Shown: piece by piece, positions 25,133 to 35,819 of the stretch | Layout: every line of letters begins with the position of its first letter | Position numbering within the stretch: position 1 is the first letter of the stretch | Source: Mactromeris polynyma | Taxonomy: Eukaryota; Mollusca; Bivalvia; Venerida; Mactridae | DNA length: 64,000 nucleotides | NCBI GenBank assembly: GCA_032209605.1 | Contig: JASFXZ010000001.1 | Location: forward strand, 24,184,619 to 24,248,618 | Direction of reading: 5' to 3' | Made by a program: the position numbers and the translations under genes | The notes under the pieces: model-generated | Told to the model about the DNA's origin: nothing | The model's input: the letters and a program-made list of their open reading frames with translations, nothing else | Database searches by the model: none

Positions 25133-26492
25133 CTTATAAGAATGTAGTGTGGTAGAAGCTACTGATCTCCATGTAGTCAAAACATTATGGGCGGCGTTGT
25201 CTCTGCTAACTGACCAATGGTACATATTTAAACCACTCTTCGCCTCAAATTGAGTCCATGCAAAACTAACAGCCTTCTCCTTTTGAAATAATGCTTGGTT
25301 CAACGACGTTAAAATCTCTTACTCTCGATTCGATTTCAAATGGAATAGATCTAAATACACTAAGACATCTTACATTTGTACACGGTATTACTGCAATGTA
25401 GTATTCTGCGTTTAATTTGCTAGGTATTGGCGTAAATATGTGCCATAAATGTCCATTTGACTGTTCAAAAGGAATTACCGATGTGTCAGAAAAGTTTGAA
25501 AGAACTGTTCTAACCTCAAACATCGCAACTTTAAATGACAATTTGTTTTGAATAGTGGAATCAATTACTTTCCACCTAGCATACATTGCAGCTGAATAGC
25601 GGATGAAGGCCTTTTTAGTCGGTTTCGGTTCGGATTTTGATATTTCTAACGAAATGTTGTCCCCGTCTATTTCAAAACATGGACGTTCAGTGAAAGCAAT
25701 AAAACCGGATACAACTTCCAAACCAGAAGCATTAAATGTTTGATATTTAAAAAGTACGTCCTTTGAGTTGATCGTTATATTACGACTTGTATTCGAAATG
25801 GTAATTATGTAACTGTGTCCAGCAAATAGATTGTCCTTCAAACAACTTCGAGTTGCTGAAGTGTTCGTGAATTCTACATCAAAAGCATGCATTGGCTTGA
25901 TGGGCAGAAACGAAACGTGTATTGAATCAATGACCTCTGCTTTATGATATATTTCGACGCCATTTGAGGAGGAGAAAGTAATACCTCCAGTACAAGTTGC
26001 TCTAATAAGAAAGAAATATCGCTCATGACGTTTGATGTTTTCCGAATGGATACAAGCAAGATGCGAGCTGTTAGTTGTCTCAAAGTTTACAACATCCGCA
26101 ATGGTTTGATTTGTTCCGACACCAATTTCAATGTGCAATTTCGCATGGTGCTTAAATCCTTGCCAACATGCGCAGTGTGTTGGGAGTAAACCGTAAATCA
26201 GCATCCTTCCAAAGGTCAACGTCTTCTCTCAATTCAGGATCAATGTCATAAACGAGTGCTCGCCCGGGTGGGTACAGTGACGGAAGCTTAAACGTATCGG
26301 TTGTCACTTTTGTAAAATGCCCAGCGTTGTTGTATGCGTGAACATTGAAAGAGAAATTTAAACCGAAATCTGTATCGATCTTCTGTAACCGTTTGAGTGG
26401 ATATTTAAAGCAGCCACCACTGAAACTAGGGCATGGAGTTGAATCGTGATATCTCCATTCCAGCAACGGTTAAACAACAATTTTGTCATGGA
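25133..26492 (-). pseudogene. copy A long exon, one stop and two frameshifts
   Basis: Acceptor 'tttcaattcag' at 26493, phase 1; donor 'gtaaga', phase 0. TAA at 26470-26472 replaces the TCA codon of copy B (41573-41348). The FNVHAYNNAG segment is shared with copy B. The frame shifts near 26165 (from ...TPNTLRM to CWQGFKHHAKLHIEIG) and again near 25280 (from ...EIESRVRDFNV to NQALFQKEKAVSFAWTQF). Between them about 300 codons stay open. Confidence 0.85.
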
Positions 26493-26771
26493 CTGAATTG
26501 AAAAAGAGTGTAAAGTACTTTAATTTAAGCATTATATAAACCTAAACTCATATTAACTGTTTATATGGTAATAAATACTACATGAATAAACAGGAAGGGC
26601 AAGCAGACATTCATTACACTAAATTAAAAATGATATTTTTAATACTCGCCAAACAGATGTTTACGTTTATAATTGAACATATTTAATGACTTCGTGCTTT
26701 GGGTAAACAAAACAAGAGAAAAAACAAATGTGGTACCATAACGCACCCCTTGAATAGTTTGTCATAATTAC

Positions 26772-27743
26772 CTATATCAAAACATAATTGATGAATTATT
26801 CCTGCCTGTTCAAGGTCATAAAATGTGTCGTTTTTCCATCCAACTACTATTGTATCTATTTCTACCTTGACTACTGGTTTAGTTCGTATATGAGGGGACG
26901 TCTCGTCAATAAGAATCGGACCAATAACGGTTATTGTTTCCAACTTAGCCTTGTTAACCGTCTTTATATGCGCGTAGAATTTCTCACCCGCCCCTACACC
27001 AAGGTGGTTAACTTTAAAATAAGTCTGGGAATGTGTTGACGTATAGTCCAAAATTGACATCATTGAAGTTTTGGTACTCACAACTCCAAACCCTACGTAG
27101 CAATCATCAATTTGACTTCCGTGCTCATATATATCCCATTGTAGGAATATATGATCATTTGGCAGGAAAATTATAGAGTGCATATCATATAGCGGTAAAT
27201 TTAAACACAAACAATCAGTTATAGCAGTGTCATTAGAAGGTGATATTTCAGTTGGCAAAGCAACAAACATTTCAGACGCTGGAGTGTTACTCAGACATCG
27301 TTGGACGCAAGCTGGGAGGGGCATTTTCTTAACTTCAGAATGAAATAGCCATGCTTTTCCATCTTTACAATACATTGATTCGGACCATCGTCCTTGATAA
27401 ATTCTAACATTGTTAATACTTGGAGGGCTTCGATCGCGGGTTATCCCATCTGAGCAGACCACTTCCGACGGTTCCATGGCATTGTTGATCGCAATAATGC
27501 TTGTGTACATTTTTCCTGTGAAATTTGCCGTTAGTCGTACCGACGATTCGCTGTAAGGCACTACTTTATATTTCTTTACTGCGAGGGTCTTTCTTTCCTG
27601 GAACAAATCATTTTTATTTAAACATTTGTCGTCGAGTTTTAACCGATATTCCTTGATACCACTTTCGTGATCAATGAATCCATGCCAGTTGATGATTATC
27701 GCATCTTCACTAGTGAAGTCTATATCTGGACTACCATTTGTTC
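26772..27743 (-). pseudogene. copy A 324-codon FN3-like exon, open
   Basis: Acceptor 'gtgactag' at 27744, phase 1, to donor 'gtaatt' at 26771, phase 1; the whole 972 nt is open. It opens with AIIINWHGFIDHESGIKEY, then DRSPPSINNV and a Cys-containing insert (CVQRCLSN, CLCLNLP), then ILIDETSPHIRTKPVVKVEI. In copy B most of this exon is deleted, so this is the only intact version. Confidence 0.8.
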
Positions 27744-28135
27744 CTAGTCACCTAATATAATAATATTCATAATACGAACTATGTTGTCTATGTACAGCAG
27801 ACTTTAGCTTTGGAGAGCCATTTGGAAACAGTACAACCCATTTAAACCATCTTACCATTTCTAAAGTATCAAATGAAACATGCATTGTCGGAAATATTAT
27901 GTCAATATCAGTTGTATCATATAGAATCTCAGTAACGTAAATGAATTGTTTTTCCGTATTGCAACGGAGTCATTAAATGAATTTGAAAAATGAGTGTTTG
28001 CAACATTGATCGCAAAATTGGCGAATGCAAGGCAGTGCTAGGAGACTACCAGTGCGAATGTTTTAACTAATCGCAAATGCACGGGGTAGTTTCTTTTCTT
28101 ATATGTCATAGGTAAGAAAAAATATTTTTCCATAC

Positions 28136-28374
28136 CTTCAAAGGCGACACCTTTTTCTGGAGGAGAATCATCAACAACAATATCTAAGTGTTCTAATGTT
28201 GATAAGTTTGGCTTTGTTTGTGGCTTTGATTGTAAAATAGTAATTTCTGTTATGGTTTCCAATGTTAGTTCTGTTATTTACAAGCTTGTTCAGCGAGATA
28301 CTGTATTTGAATACCTCGCATGTACCAACGTCTGGGCAATAGCAATTCGTGACGTTGGCTGGGCAATGTCCATT
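28136..28374 (-). pseudogene. copy A exon equivalent to B 42252-42489, +1 frameshift
   Basis: Shares acceptor, donor and sequence with copy B (NVTNCYCPDVGTCEV, VVDDSPPEKG), but is 239 nt against 238 because of one extra base near 28194 ('tgttctaatg' against 'tgttcaatg'). The shift leads to TGA within a few codons. Confidence 0.88.
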
Positions 28375-28557
28375 CTTAAAAGATATTACCGAATAACATT
28401 GTTATTCATTTACCACTACACATTTTCATTCACATTTATTCAGAAACTCAATCCGCAAAACTTTGGAGAAGGCATAGTTACTGACAGCGTATTAAGAAGC
28501 ACAAAGATTATAAAAATATGATTATTGAATAAACACGCGTTACGACTGATACGAAAC

Positions 28558-28645
28558 ATAGCCAGGAAGCAGTCATCGAGAGTGACTAGTATAAGTTGTA
28601 AGAACTTGTTTCACAATCGATGTAAAATAAATAAGTTTAAACTAA
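28558..28645 (+). repeat. S1 SINE tail fragment
   Basis: 'aggaagcagtcatcgagagt' ... 'gtaagaacttgtttcacaat' matches the tail of the S1 copies at 11817-12045 and 12886-13640. The head is absent. The plus ORF 28525-28797 that spans it is not a gene. Confidence 0.6.
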
Positions 28646-28799
28646 TAACTCAAGAAAGGGAGCTGCATATACTTAATATAGCAAACATGAAAGAAAAATA
28701 TGACCAAGAAAATATATTGTTCAACTTAAGAAAAGAATTGTTAACTTCTAAACTGAACGATGCATTTGAAGAAGGTTTTATAAATTTAGAAAGTTAATT

Positions 28800-30040
28800 A
28801 TGTCTCCCTTTTCCAATACCTGATATTCAACAGTTGATCATTTCTTTATTCTGCTTAGAGTTCTTTGTGCAACATATTGTTTTTGTATTCGGTGTCCGTC
28901 CATGTTCAGCTTGTCCACGCTTCATCTCCATTTTTTCATTGAATTATGGCCCTTTGGTGTTATACATGTACATTGCATTATAAACTAATCAAAGAAAGGT
29001 CATATGACCGTATTTCCTGTTTGCTCAATATTTTATTCTAACATCCTGTATCAGTATTACAATTACTGACAAACTGCATATGTTTTTGCTTAAAAAACAA
29101 CCAAATAAGGTATTAATATTTAAATAAAAAAATACATAATATATTATAGATGTTGCAGAATTTAATTTGTTTTTGTTGTGACTCAAACATTGTAATGATT
29201 CATGCAATTTACTTAAATATAATGTATCTGTATCTTTATGAAAGTGTTAAATAAAAAAAGAACATGTCATATACCAGTACATGTTTCAACAATGCTTACT
29301 AAGTCACATTTAATCCATGGATATTTTTCATTTCAATCCAAAAAGTTGCATAAAATTTGATAGTGTCCAGTATAAAAAGCACAATAATATTTTGTGCCTA
29401 TGTAAACAATGAAAATCACTGTTTTTATTCCAGTTTTTAACGATCAGTGCATTTGTGGAGATAAGTTTAATATTCGGATTTTGTTAAAAGAAATGTATTT
29501 AATCAAATAGTGTATGCTGAAATGATGGTTGAACATTTGTACTGAGATTGTTTATTAGAAATATTATGTATTTTAAATAGTACAAATTGTTGAGTTTTAT
29601 AAGATTGATGGTCATGAGGAAAAGATAACAGAAATTCTATAATGTCATTGAATATATAGTTTATACATGTATCAATGTGAATTTTTTTCGCAATTGCTAA
29701 TGATGATGATACATAATTATCATTGTATATTTTGCTGTCACGTACAAATATAACTTAATAAATACTTGAATTGCGAAAGATCTGGGGGTTTTTCTCTTCA
29801 AATTTAACATCTACTAGACGATGTTTGAATAAATGTAATAGTACAAGTATTGAACACATTTTCGGAAAATATCATTTTGCGCCTGTGAAAAGTGATATCT
29901 GTTTTTTTTGTCTCTCGATTACATAGTATAATGGGGAGAGTTGCCCAGTTACTTGCACGCTTAAACCGCGACTACATTGACTATAAATAGATCACGGAGA
30001 ACCAATCGATTAACTGCCTTGTCGGAAGTGACGCATTTGT
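28800..30040. other. non-coding, AT-rich insert in copy A
   Basis: Lies in the part of copy A (about 28410-30715) that has no counterpart in copy B. No further transposase exon, terminal inverted repeat or gene could be identified. 'ttgaattatggccc' at 28941 resembles the tandem repeat at 34.8-35.3 kb. Confidence 0.45.
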
Positions 30041-30499
30041 TTACATTAGATACCAATAAAACTCGACATCATACTTACCGGCTACAGCGTAAAACTTCTT
30101 CATCACGGATTCTTGCTCAACTGCTGAAGGAAATTTTATGAAATCTCTCATGAAGGAAGTCAGAGAATCACAGAAAGCTGTGATGGCTCTAGACACACTG
30201 ACTCTCGATATACCGTGGACTTGTGCTATAACAATATGAAGGGCATTGCTTGCAAAAAATTGCAGAGATACAAGAGTCAACAAAAGAGGTGGCAATGCAT
30301 GGAACCTCTCCGTTGCTATATCGATGTCAACTAAATTACATAGAAAGAATATAGTTTCTGGATAGAAACGATACCGCTCCCGAATCTCCTCCCTGTCAAA
30401 ATTCTCCAAAGGGTTGGCACGGTCACGGAATACTCGCGTATCCAACGGTAAAACATTAATAAAGCGCAAACGACGCTGCCTTACGACATAATCAGCCAT
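30041..30499 (-). pseudogene. PIF/Harbinger transposase (HARBI1-like), N-terminal exon
   Basis: About 140 residues matching the N-terminus of Harbinger/HARBI1-type transposases: RVFRDRANPLENF, the RYRFYPETIFFLC block, the helical region ALPPLLLTLVSLQFFASNAL, and GISRVSVSRAITAFCDSL just before FIKFPS. It ends at ...KKFYAVAG, where a good donor ('ggtaagtatg', 30079/30078) falls where the catalytic DDE part should follow. That part (the normal protein is about 350 aa) is not seen, so the copy is truncated. Upstream are GATC-rich subterminal repeats and one terminus (separate entry). Confidence 0.85.
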
Positions 30500-30529
30500 G
30501 TTTACATTGAATTATGGGATATATCTTAA

Positions 30530-30715
30530 TTTTGATCCTCCTCTAGAGCAGGATCAGAATTTATCAATATCAAGATCAACTTGATCCCGATTTTCGGCTC
30601 AAATTTGATCTTGATCCTTTGTGAACAGCAACTTTGATCCTGATCTCAAAATTGATCCAAAAAATTGATCCTGATCCTGAAAATCAGACTTAAGTTTCTT
30701 TGTGAACACGGGGCC
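30530..30715 (-). mobile_element. Harbinger element, 5' terminus with GATC-rich subterminal repeats
   Basis: Read on minus, the terminus is 'ggccccgtgttcacaaagaa', a form typical of Harbinger ends. It is followed by about eight copies of a 'gatcctgatc/gatcaagatc' motif up to about 30540. The transposase ATG is at 30499. The other terminus was not found. The element end abuts FN3 exon sequence of copy A directly. Confidence 0.75.
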
Positions 30716-30921
30716 TGGACTGGATTAGGATTGGTTCAGTCAATGACTTCGTGCAAGTACTGTTTTTAAGACAATGATGTGGTGGGGCATCGTCATATCG
30801 ATAACATATTACTTTTGTTGTAACTGTTTTGTTATATTATTCTGCAGTCAGAATTGTGTTTGTACGGAAGTCGAGTCCCTTGACATAACCACCTCCATTT
30901 GCCTCGTACTGTATACATAAT
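30716..30921 (-). pseudogene. copy A exon equivalent to B 42752-43904, truncated by a Harbinger end
   Basis: Starts at acceptor 'gttcctccag', phase 2, with GGGYVKG and VTTKVICYRYDDAPP as in copy B. TAA at 30837-30839 replaces the CCA codon of copy B. At 30715 the sequence passes straight into the transposon terminus; the remaining about 950 nt of this exon are missing from copy A. Confidence 0.87.
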
Positions 30922-31106
30922 CTGGAGGAACAAAGTAGAGAGATATCAAATATACCTCATATTTACTAGTTTACTGTATATCCTGTGTTACTGAACTACT
31001 AACTCATGTTCTCTTTAATTATGTAATAGAATAAAACAATATGCAACATTTTTTAAACCACGTAATAAGGACAACTAAATATGCCTCAAAAGTCCGACAT
31101 TCGTAC

Positions 31107-31242
31107 CTTTCTCCATCTGTTAGATGGTACGTTGGCTGTGTTAGAGGAACTTCTACGCCAGTGTTGTAAACTGTGGAAATAACGTTCTCACTCTTACCAC
31201 TGTGCTTCTTTTGTTGATGAGTACTTAACAGTCGTTCAGAAC
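31107..31242 (-). pseudogene. copy A exon equivalent to B 44117-44252, open
   Basis: A 136-nt exon, phase 1 to phase 2, same splice sites as copy B. It reads GSERLLSTHQQKKHSGKSEN and then TGVEVPLTQPTYHLTDGE. No disruption. The conserved LTDGE could be the E-F turn of an FN3-like module. Confidence 0.82.
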
Positions 31243-32196
31243 CTGCTTCATAAAAAGAGTGAATAAACAACAGACTATAAATATACACGGTGAATAATGC
31301 GTGGAACGCACCATTCAATTAAGAGTTGACGGTTAAGTTCATGCACACTGACAACTGTACACATGTGAAGTTTAAGGGGCATACTACTAGGTTTGTCCGA
31401 AATCTTCGTGGACTTCTTCAACGTCTATTTGACGTCATAATTTCGAAAAATGTTATAGATTTACATGTGTATAGCATTTTTATGTGTCTACGTTCATTTT
31501 TAAAACACATAAGTTACCAAAGCAACACATTGTCAGTCAGCACGGAGCAGTTCAAAAAAGTTAAAACAACAACGCTGAAATAGCAGACACAGACATTGAG
31601 AACACTCTTTATCATCATGGTAATGGATGTGTATAAACTTTCATGACGATTGACTTTCACGGGTTCGAGCGCATTAACCATGTACCACGTTGCCTGATTA
31701 ACGTTGCGGTTTTTCCAAGGTTAAAGTCTGATTTGCGTAGACAACGGTATGAAGATATTGATAGTAGCTGCGCCTAGCCGTACGTTCAGCTGTATCTAGG
31801 TACCCGATGTGCTGGTACGCAGGCATTTACAAACAATAAATTGTTCGTCATAAAAATGTATCAATTCAGGTGAATATTATTAAAAACTATAGACTAATGT
31901 GACGTTGACGTCACGTCAATCTTCTGAATTGTTTCGTGAAAGTCGGTGTGTCTGTTTATAAAGTGTGATATTGTTATTACTTTCCAATGAAATGTTGACA
32001 GGTAATTACACTTATACTAAAATACATGAAGTTTTATGTTAGTATTTTTAATATTTCGCTCCTAATTTCCTCAGTCCACGGACTTTTCGGACAGCCCTCG
32101 TATGTAGTGTGTTATAGAGACTTAAATTAAATACTATTAATACCATAAATAATAAATTGGTAAATACAGAACTGATAAAACGTTTCTTAATCTTAC

Positions 32197-32583
32197 CGAA
32201 TACTGGTTTTCGTATGATGTAAACAGTTGTATCAGTAACTCCAAAGTTGCTCTCATGTATGTATTTGGTCTTGTCTGGAGACAGGGTGCTGATTGTAAGT
32301 TCCGTTGTCATGTCGAATTCTAGCATAGTTGATTGAAATTTCCCATAGAAATCTTGTAAATCAACACATTTGGTACCCCCTGGAGTTCTCTTCTTATCTC
32401 CTGATTTGCCAATTCCGCCATATATAATAGTTTGACAGTTGACATTGTCTGGTTTCGTGGTTAAGTCAACTGTAAATTAGTTGCAAAAGAGAGATAAAAC
32501 GTAACTACAGGGAACGCCAGACACATGTGTGATACAGGCAACAGGGAATTGAATTTTATCATAGTCCACATTATGAAAATATC
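32197..32583 (-). pseudogene. copy A exon equivalent to B 44507-44848, with insert and stop
   Basis: 387 nt against 342 in copy B. The extra 45 nt resemble the dispersed D family (reverse of 'cgtaactacagggaacgcca'). TAA at 32477-32479 replaces CAA of copy B (AACTAATTTACAG against AAACAATTTACAG). The rest aligns well (CVD...DFYGKFQ, LTISTLSPDKT, GVTDTTVYI). Confidence 0.85.
32484..32545 (+). repeat. dispersed repeat D, short copy inside an exon of copy A
   Basis: 'aaaagagagataaaacgtaa' and 'ctacagggaacgccag' match the start of the D family (for example 45389-45425). It overlaps the exon 32197-32583 and accounts for its extra length relative to copy B. Confidence 0.55.
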
Positions 32584-32623
32584 CTGCAAAATCAAAACTA
32601 CTGAACATTTCAAGTTATTCTTA

Positions 32624-32695
32624 ATAGAGAGAGAATAACAACTTCAGGGTTAACGCCACATACCAAAGACAGTGCCTCTTCACACAGACCTCCGA
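32624..32695 (+). repeat. dispersed repeat D, partial copy
   Basis: 'agagagagaataacaacttc', 'aacgccacataccaaagaca' and 'gtgcctcttcacacagacct' match the first 70 bp of the D family at 45389-45460. It sits in the intron next to the exon carrying the other fragment. Confidence 0.6.
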
Positions 32696-32968
32696 TTTAA
32701 AACCGATTTATAAACAACTACGAATGGATTTCTCAATTGTAACTTTAACTCACAAAAGCGGTTTTAAAAACGTTCGGCTAAAGGTGGTGATTCTACCTAT
32801 AAATGTAACGCTCAATTGATCGTTTTATTTGTGATTGTGAAGTTTTAGTTCTCGACCACACTACCAGGATACTTTTAAAATCTGATATGTAAAATGATAA
32901 TATTTGAATGAACGAAGAGTTAAACTAAATTGACAAGAATAAAACAATGCGAAAGCAACTATTCTTAC

Positions 32969-33079
32969 GAAGACATTTAGCACCAGATCTTTGAAAGTCA
33001 GGTTCACACTTGCAACTCGTGGTGAGTTCATCTGAACATGAACCTGGCCAACATTTGTTCACATCAAAGGAACACAAAC
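32969..33079 (-). pseudogene. copy A EGF-like exon, open
   Basis: A 111-nt exon, phase 1 to phase 1, with six Cys in EGF order (CSFDVNKCWPGSC, then CKCEPDF, then AKCL). Close match to copy B 45160-45270. It is the most 5' exon found in copy A; none of the TSP1 or signal-peptide exons has a second copy. Confidence 0.85.
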
Positions 33080-33576
33080 CTATAATTAAGGAACAAAAGT
33101 TGCACTGATTGAAGATTTCATCACGTCAAAGCATGTATACTGGATGGGTGATCCTAACAGTGCGATTGGGCTTTTCATTGGCGCCGCTCGCGAGACCGGA
33201 GCCTGTTTGTAATGCTTTCGGACCGGAAGACATGTAAGAACCTATTATTAGAAATTACCTTTTGCGTTTTTATCATACTTTTTTTATCGAATTCCGTCTT
33301 TCATATTTTATACCAACGAACATAAATAGAATTAATGATTTATCCCGTTTCTGTAAGGTAATACTTAAACTGCGGATCTTCTCAGGCTGATCTTTGAACG
33401 GATGTGTCGTTTAATGAGTACCCTCCGGATCGCGCCAGATACGTATATATCCAGTAAAGTAGTGTATCCAGGGTACGGTTAAGACCTAGCCCGGGTGAGA
33501 CCGGGTTTCAACATCGACGCCTTGCATAAATTATTTGAAAAGCACACACAACGTACGAGAGTGAGATTCTAGTGGA

Positions 33577-33790
33577 TTAAATTGCTACAGTGAACGTCAC
33601 ATGCACAAGACAATGCCTCCCTATTCAGACCTCAACACATCAGGCATTGATGAGATGCAAGGGTAAATACGCATGAGAACAAGAGCGCAAGGAATGGTAT
33701 GGCCGTCAATAAAGGACAACTAAAGAAAATTAAGGACGACGAACAGGGGAGGGTAATTTAATGGATGAAATACATCACGGAACAGGTAAA
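33577..33790 (+). repeat. dispersed repeat D, long copy
   Basis: Contains 'cacaagacaatgcctcc', 'gatgagatgcaagggtaa', 'gcgcaaggaatggtatggcc', 'aaaggacaactaaag' and 'tggatgaaatacatcacgga' in the same order as 57585-57815. It continues into sequence shared with 45.5-45.8 kb, so it was probably present before the A/B duplication. Confidence 0.65.
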
Positions 33791-33799
33791 ATTCAGCCA

Positions 33800-34400
33800 A
33801 ATTGCAGTAAGCAGTACGTGAGTTGCAGAACTTTGAAAGAAGGAATTCAATGCCTTCATTTGGGTCATTTTGAATATTTACAATTGAATGAAGAGAGTTA
33901 AGAAAATTTATTACACATAAGGGGTCTAAGGGCCATCATTTGGAAAATCTTAAATTTACCGCTTAACCGCCAAGTAAATCCGAAGGAAAGCCATTTGAAG
34001 CAAATTATCATAGTCACTGTAAGAACACCGTTCCCTCGTTTCCTGAAAAATGTTCTTACCACAATGCATTGCCTTTAGCTAAAGTATGAAACTTCCATAA
34101 AGATAATTGATACAAATGATTATATTGACCCCACTCTTATTAGATCTATGACATGCTTGTTTATAAACATAAAACAAAAATAATATTTGTTAGAGATACT
34201 CTACAAATGTTACGACGCATGAGACATAAAATGATCACAATCATCTAAGTAAAAAGGTAAATGGCTAATCGATAATATAACGTGAACAGTTTTATGTCAA
34301 AGTTGGACGCCTTATGATATATGTTGTGAGACTTCAATAAAACATGTTTTATAAAAAATGTATTTCGCTGTCATCTGAATAAATACATGGTGTTGAGGCT
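33800..34400. other. non-coding stretch, shares pieces with 45.6-45.8 kb
   Basis: 'gggccatcatttgg' (33951) matches 'gagccaccatttgc' at 45687, extending the A/B duplication outward. No coding sequence was seen. Confidence 0.5.
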
Positions 34401-34405
34401 CATAC

Positions 34406-34559
34406 CAGGGCCGTAAATTACACGGAGGCATGTAGGCAGTTGCCTCCTATTGCGGGAAAAAAATAATCATTTTTTGTCTAAAAAGGGTCCAACAAATTTT
34501 TCGTCTCGCTCCGTTCGGCGAGGTGCCTCCCCTTCCAGGGGAGGCAATTTACGGCCCTG
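34406..34559. mobile_element. 154-bp TIR element (MITE) with 5-bp target-site duplication
   Basis: Perfect 14-bp terminal inverted repeats CAGGGCCGTAAATT / AATTTACGGCCCTG, flanked on both sides by 'catac' (34401-34405 and 34560-34564). A second inverted pair (ttgcctcc / ggaggcaa) lies inside. No coding capacity. The CAGGG ends suggest a hAT-type element; a 5-bp duplication is unusual for most hATs but known in some groups. Confidence 0.88.
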
Positions 34560-34839
34560 CATACGGGCCCGCCATTCATAAGGACAGTAATGAATGAGAC
34601 GTGTATGCATATAAATATGAAGACGTGTTATATATAATCCTTGAAGAAAAGTTCCAGTTAATGTCTATGGAAAACGTAGGCATCACTGTTGTGAATAGAT
34701 ACTGATTCATAAACTAATCTGAAATACGTCTGCCTTTATCACATAAGTAGTTAATGCGACGAATAATCAATGACACACATTTCAATTACCTGAAGAAGGT
34801 CGTGAGGCAAATTGATTGCTCAATAAGACGTTCTGAAAA

Positions 34840-35330
34840 ACTAGCCACATCGCCCCAGGCACTTCTGAATTATGGCCCTTGGATTATCCAAAATTGGCCA
34901 AATTAACAGTTTCCGCTCTCTAAGTCAAAGAGTTTCCATCCGATCTTTACCAAATTTTGAAAATGTTTGTGGGCATAATATCTCGGCCAAGTTCGATAAC
35001 TAGCCACATCACCCCAGGTGCTTCTGAATTATGGCCCTTGAATTATCCAAAATTGGCAAAATTAGCCTTGTCCGCTCTCTAAGTCAAACAGTTTTCATCC
35101 GATCTTTACCAAACTTTGTGAAAATGTTTGTGGGCATAATATCTCGGCCATGTTCGATAACCAGCCACATCGCCCCAGGTGCTTCGGAATTATGGCCCTA
35201 GAATTATCCAAAATTGGCCAAATTAGCCTTGTCCGCTCTCTAAGTCAAACAGTTTTCATCTGATCTTCACCTAACTTGGTGAAAATGTTTGTGGGCATAA
35301 TATCTCGGCCAAGTTCGATAACCAGTCATA
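34840..35330. repeat. 160-bp tandem repeat, three copies
   Basis: 'agccacatcgccccagg', 'gaattatggccctt', 'ttatccaaaattggc', 'ccgctctctaagtcaaa' and 'gtgggcataatatctcggcc' recur with period 159-161 bp starting at about 34841, 35000 and 35161. A degraded fourth start is at about 35320. This sequence type is familiar from bivalve genomes (established knowledge, recalled in general terms). Confidence 0.88.
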
Positions 35331-35819
35331 TCGCTCATGTCACCCGGGAGTTACCACCCTTTGATTTTAGAAATGACCTAAAGTTTGTCTTGTTTTAACT
35401 CTGAGCTCTGACTTATGACGGGCGTATTTTGTGACAGTTTGGCGCTCTTGTTAATTATGTGATGTCATGTATCCAACCATGTGCAATGTTAAAGATTTCA
35501 CGATACTGTTTTACTGTTACAAATCATATTATTATCCTGTTTGCAAACTGTTTTTCTTATGTATTTGTACCACTGTTGTTATCTGAATTAGTATACATAG
35601 CCCTTGTATACTGGTCGTATTATATATATATAGTGTGTGAAGACGTTTTTCATACATGCAAAGCTATGCATACAAGTTGTACAACTTTTATTATCAGTTT
35701 ATAACAAACTTTATGTGACTGTTTTCATACCTCGATACACATAATTACTAAATCCATTTGTATCACTTAATGCACAAGTATTAAGAAATATAAATAAACG
35801 GAATAGGCATATGAGTCAG

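Larger units (their letters stand above)
16334..33079 (-). pseudogene. decayed multi-exon FN3-like extracellular protein gene (copy A plus 3' exons)
   Basis: Seventeen exon-like blocks on the minus strand, mostly bounded by AG/GT sites with matching phases, encode FN3-like modules joined by D-x-T/S-P-P linkers (VDSTPP, IDTTPP, IDDTPP, VDTSPP, VDDSPP, IDKTPP). Modules repeat a W-x-G-F-x-D-x-x-S-G-I pattern. Such arrays are typical of large secreted or surface proteins of molluscs and other invertebrates; the exact function is unknown. Disruptions: stops at 16334, 20227, 20996, 22719, 26470, 30837 and 32477 (the first could be a true terminus), and frameshifts near 19390, 20485, 25280, 26165 and 28194, plus a transposon fused at 30715. 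There is no signal-peptide exon of its own. Base substitutions creating stops argue against simple sequencing indels. Confidence 0.8.

Noticed and set aside
28525..28797. 90-codon plus ORF with coiled-coil-like composition
   Set aside because: Its first half is the S1 SINE tail; the rest has no support.
31640..31700. B-box-like 'cgggttcgagcgc'
   Set aside because: A single motif without an A box, tail or second copy.
33468..33540. Possible SINE head with B-box-like 'gggtttcaacatc'
   Set aside because: No A box at proper spacing and no match to the bodies of the other SINE copies.
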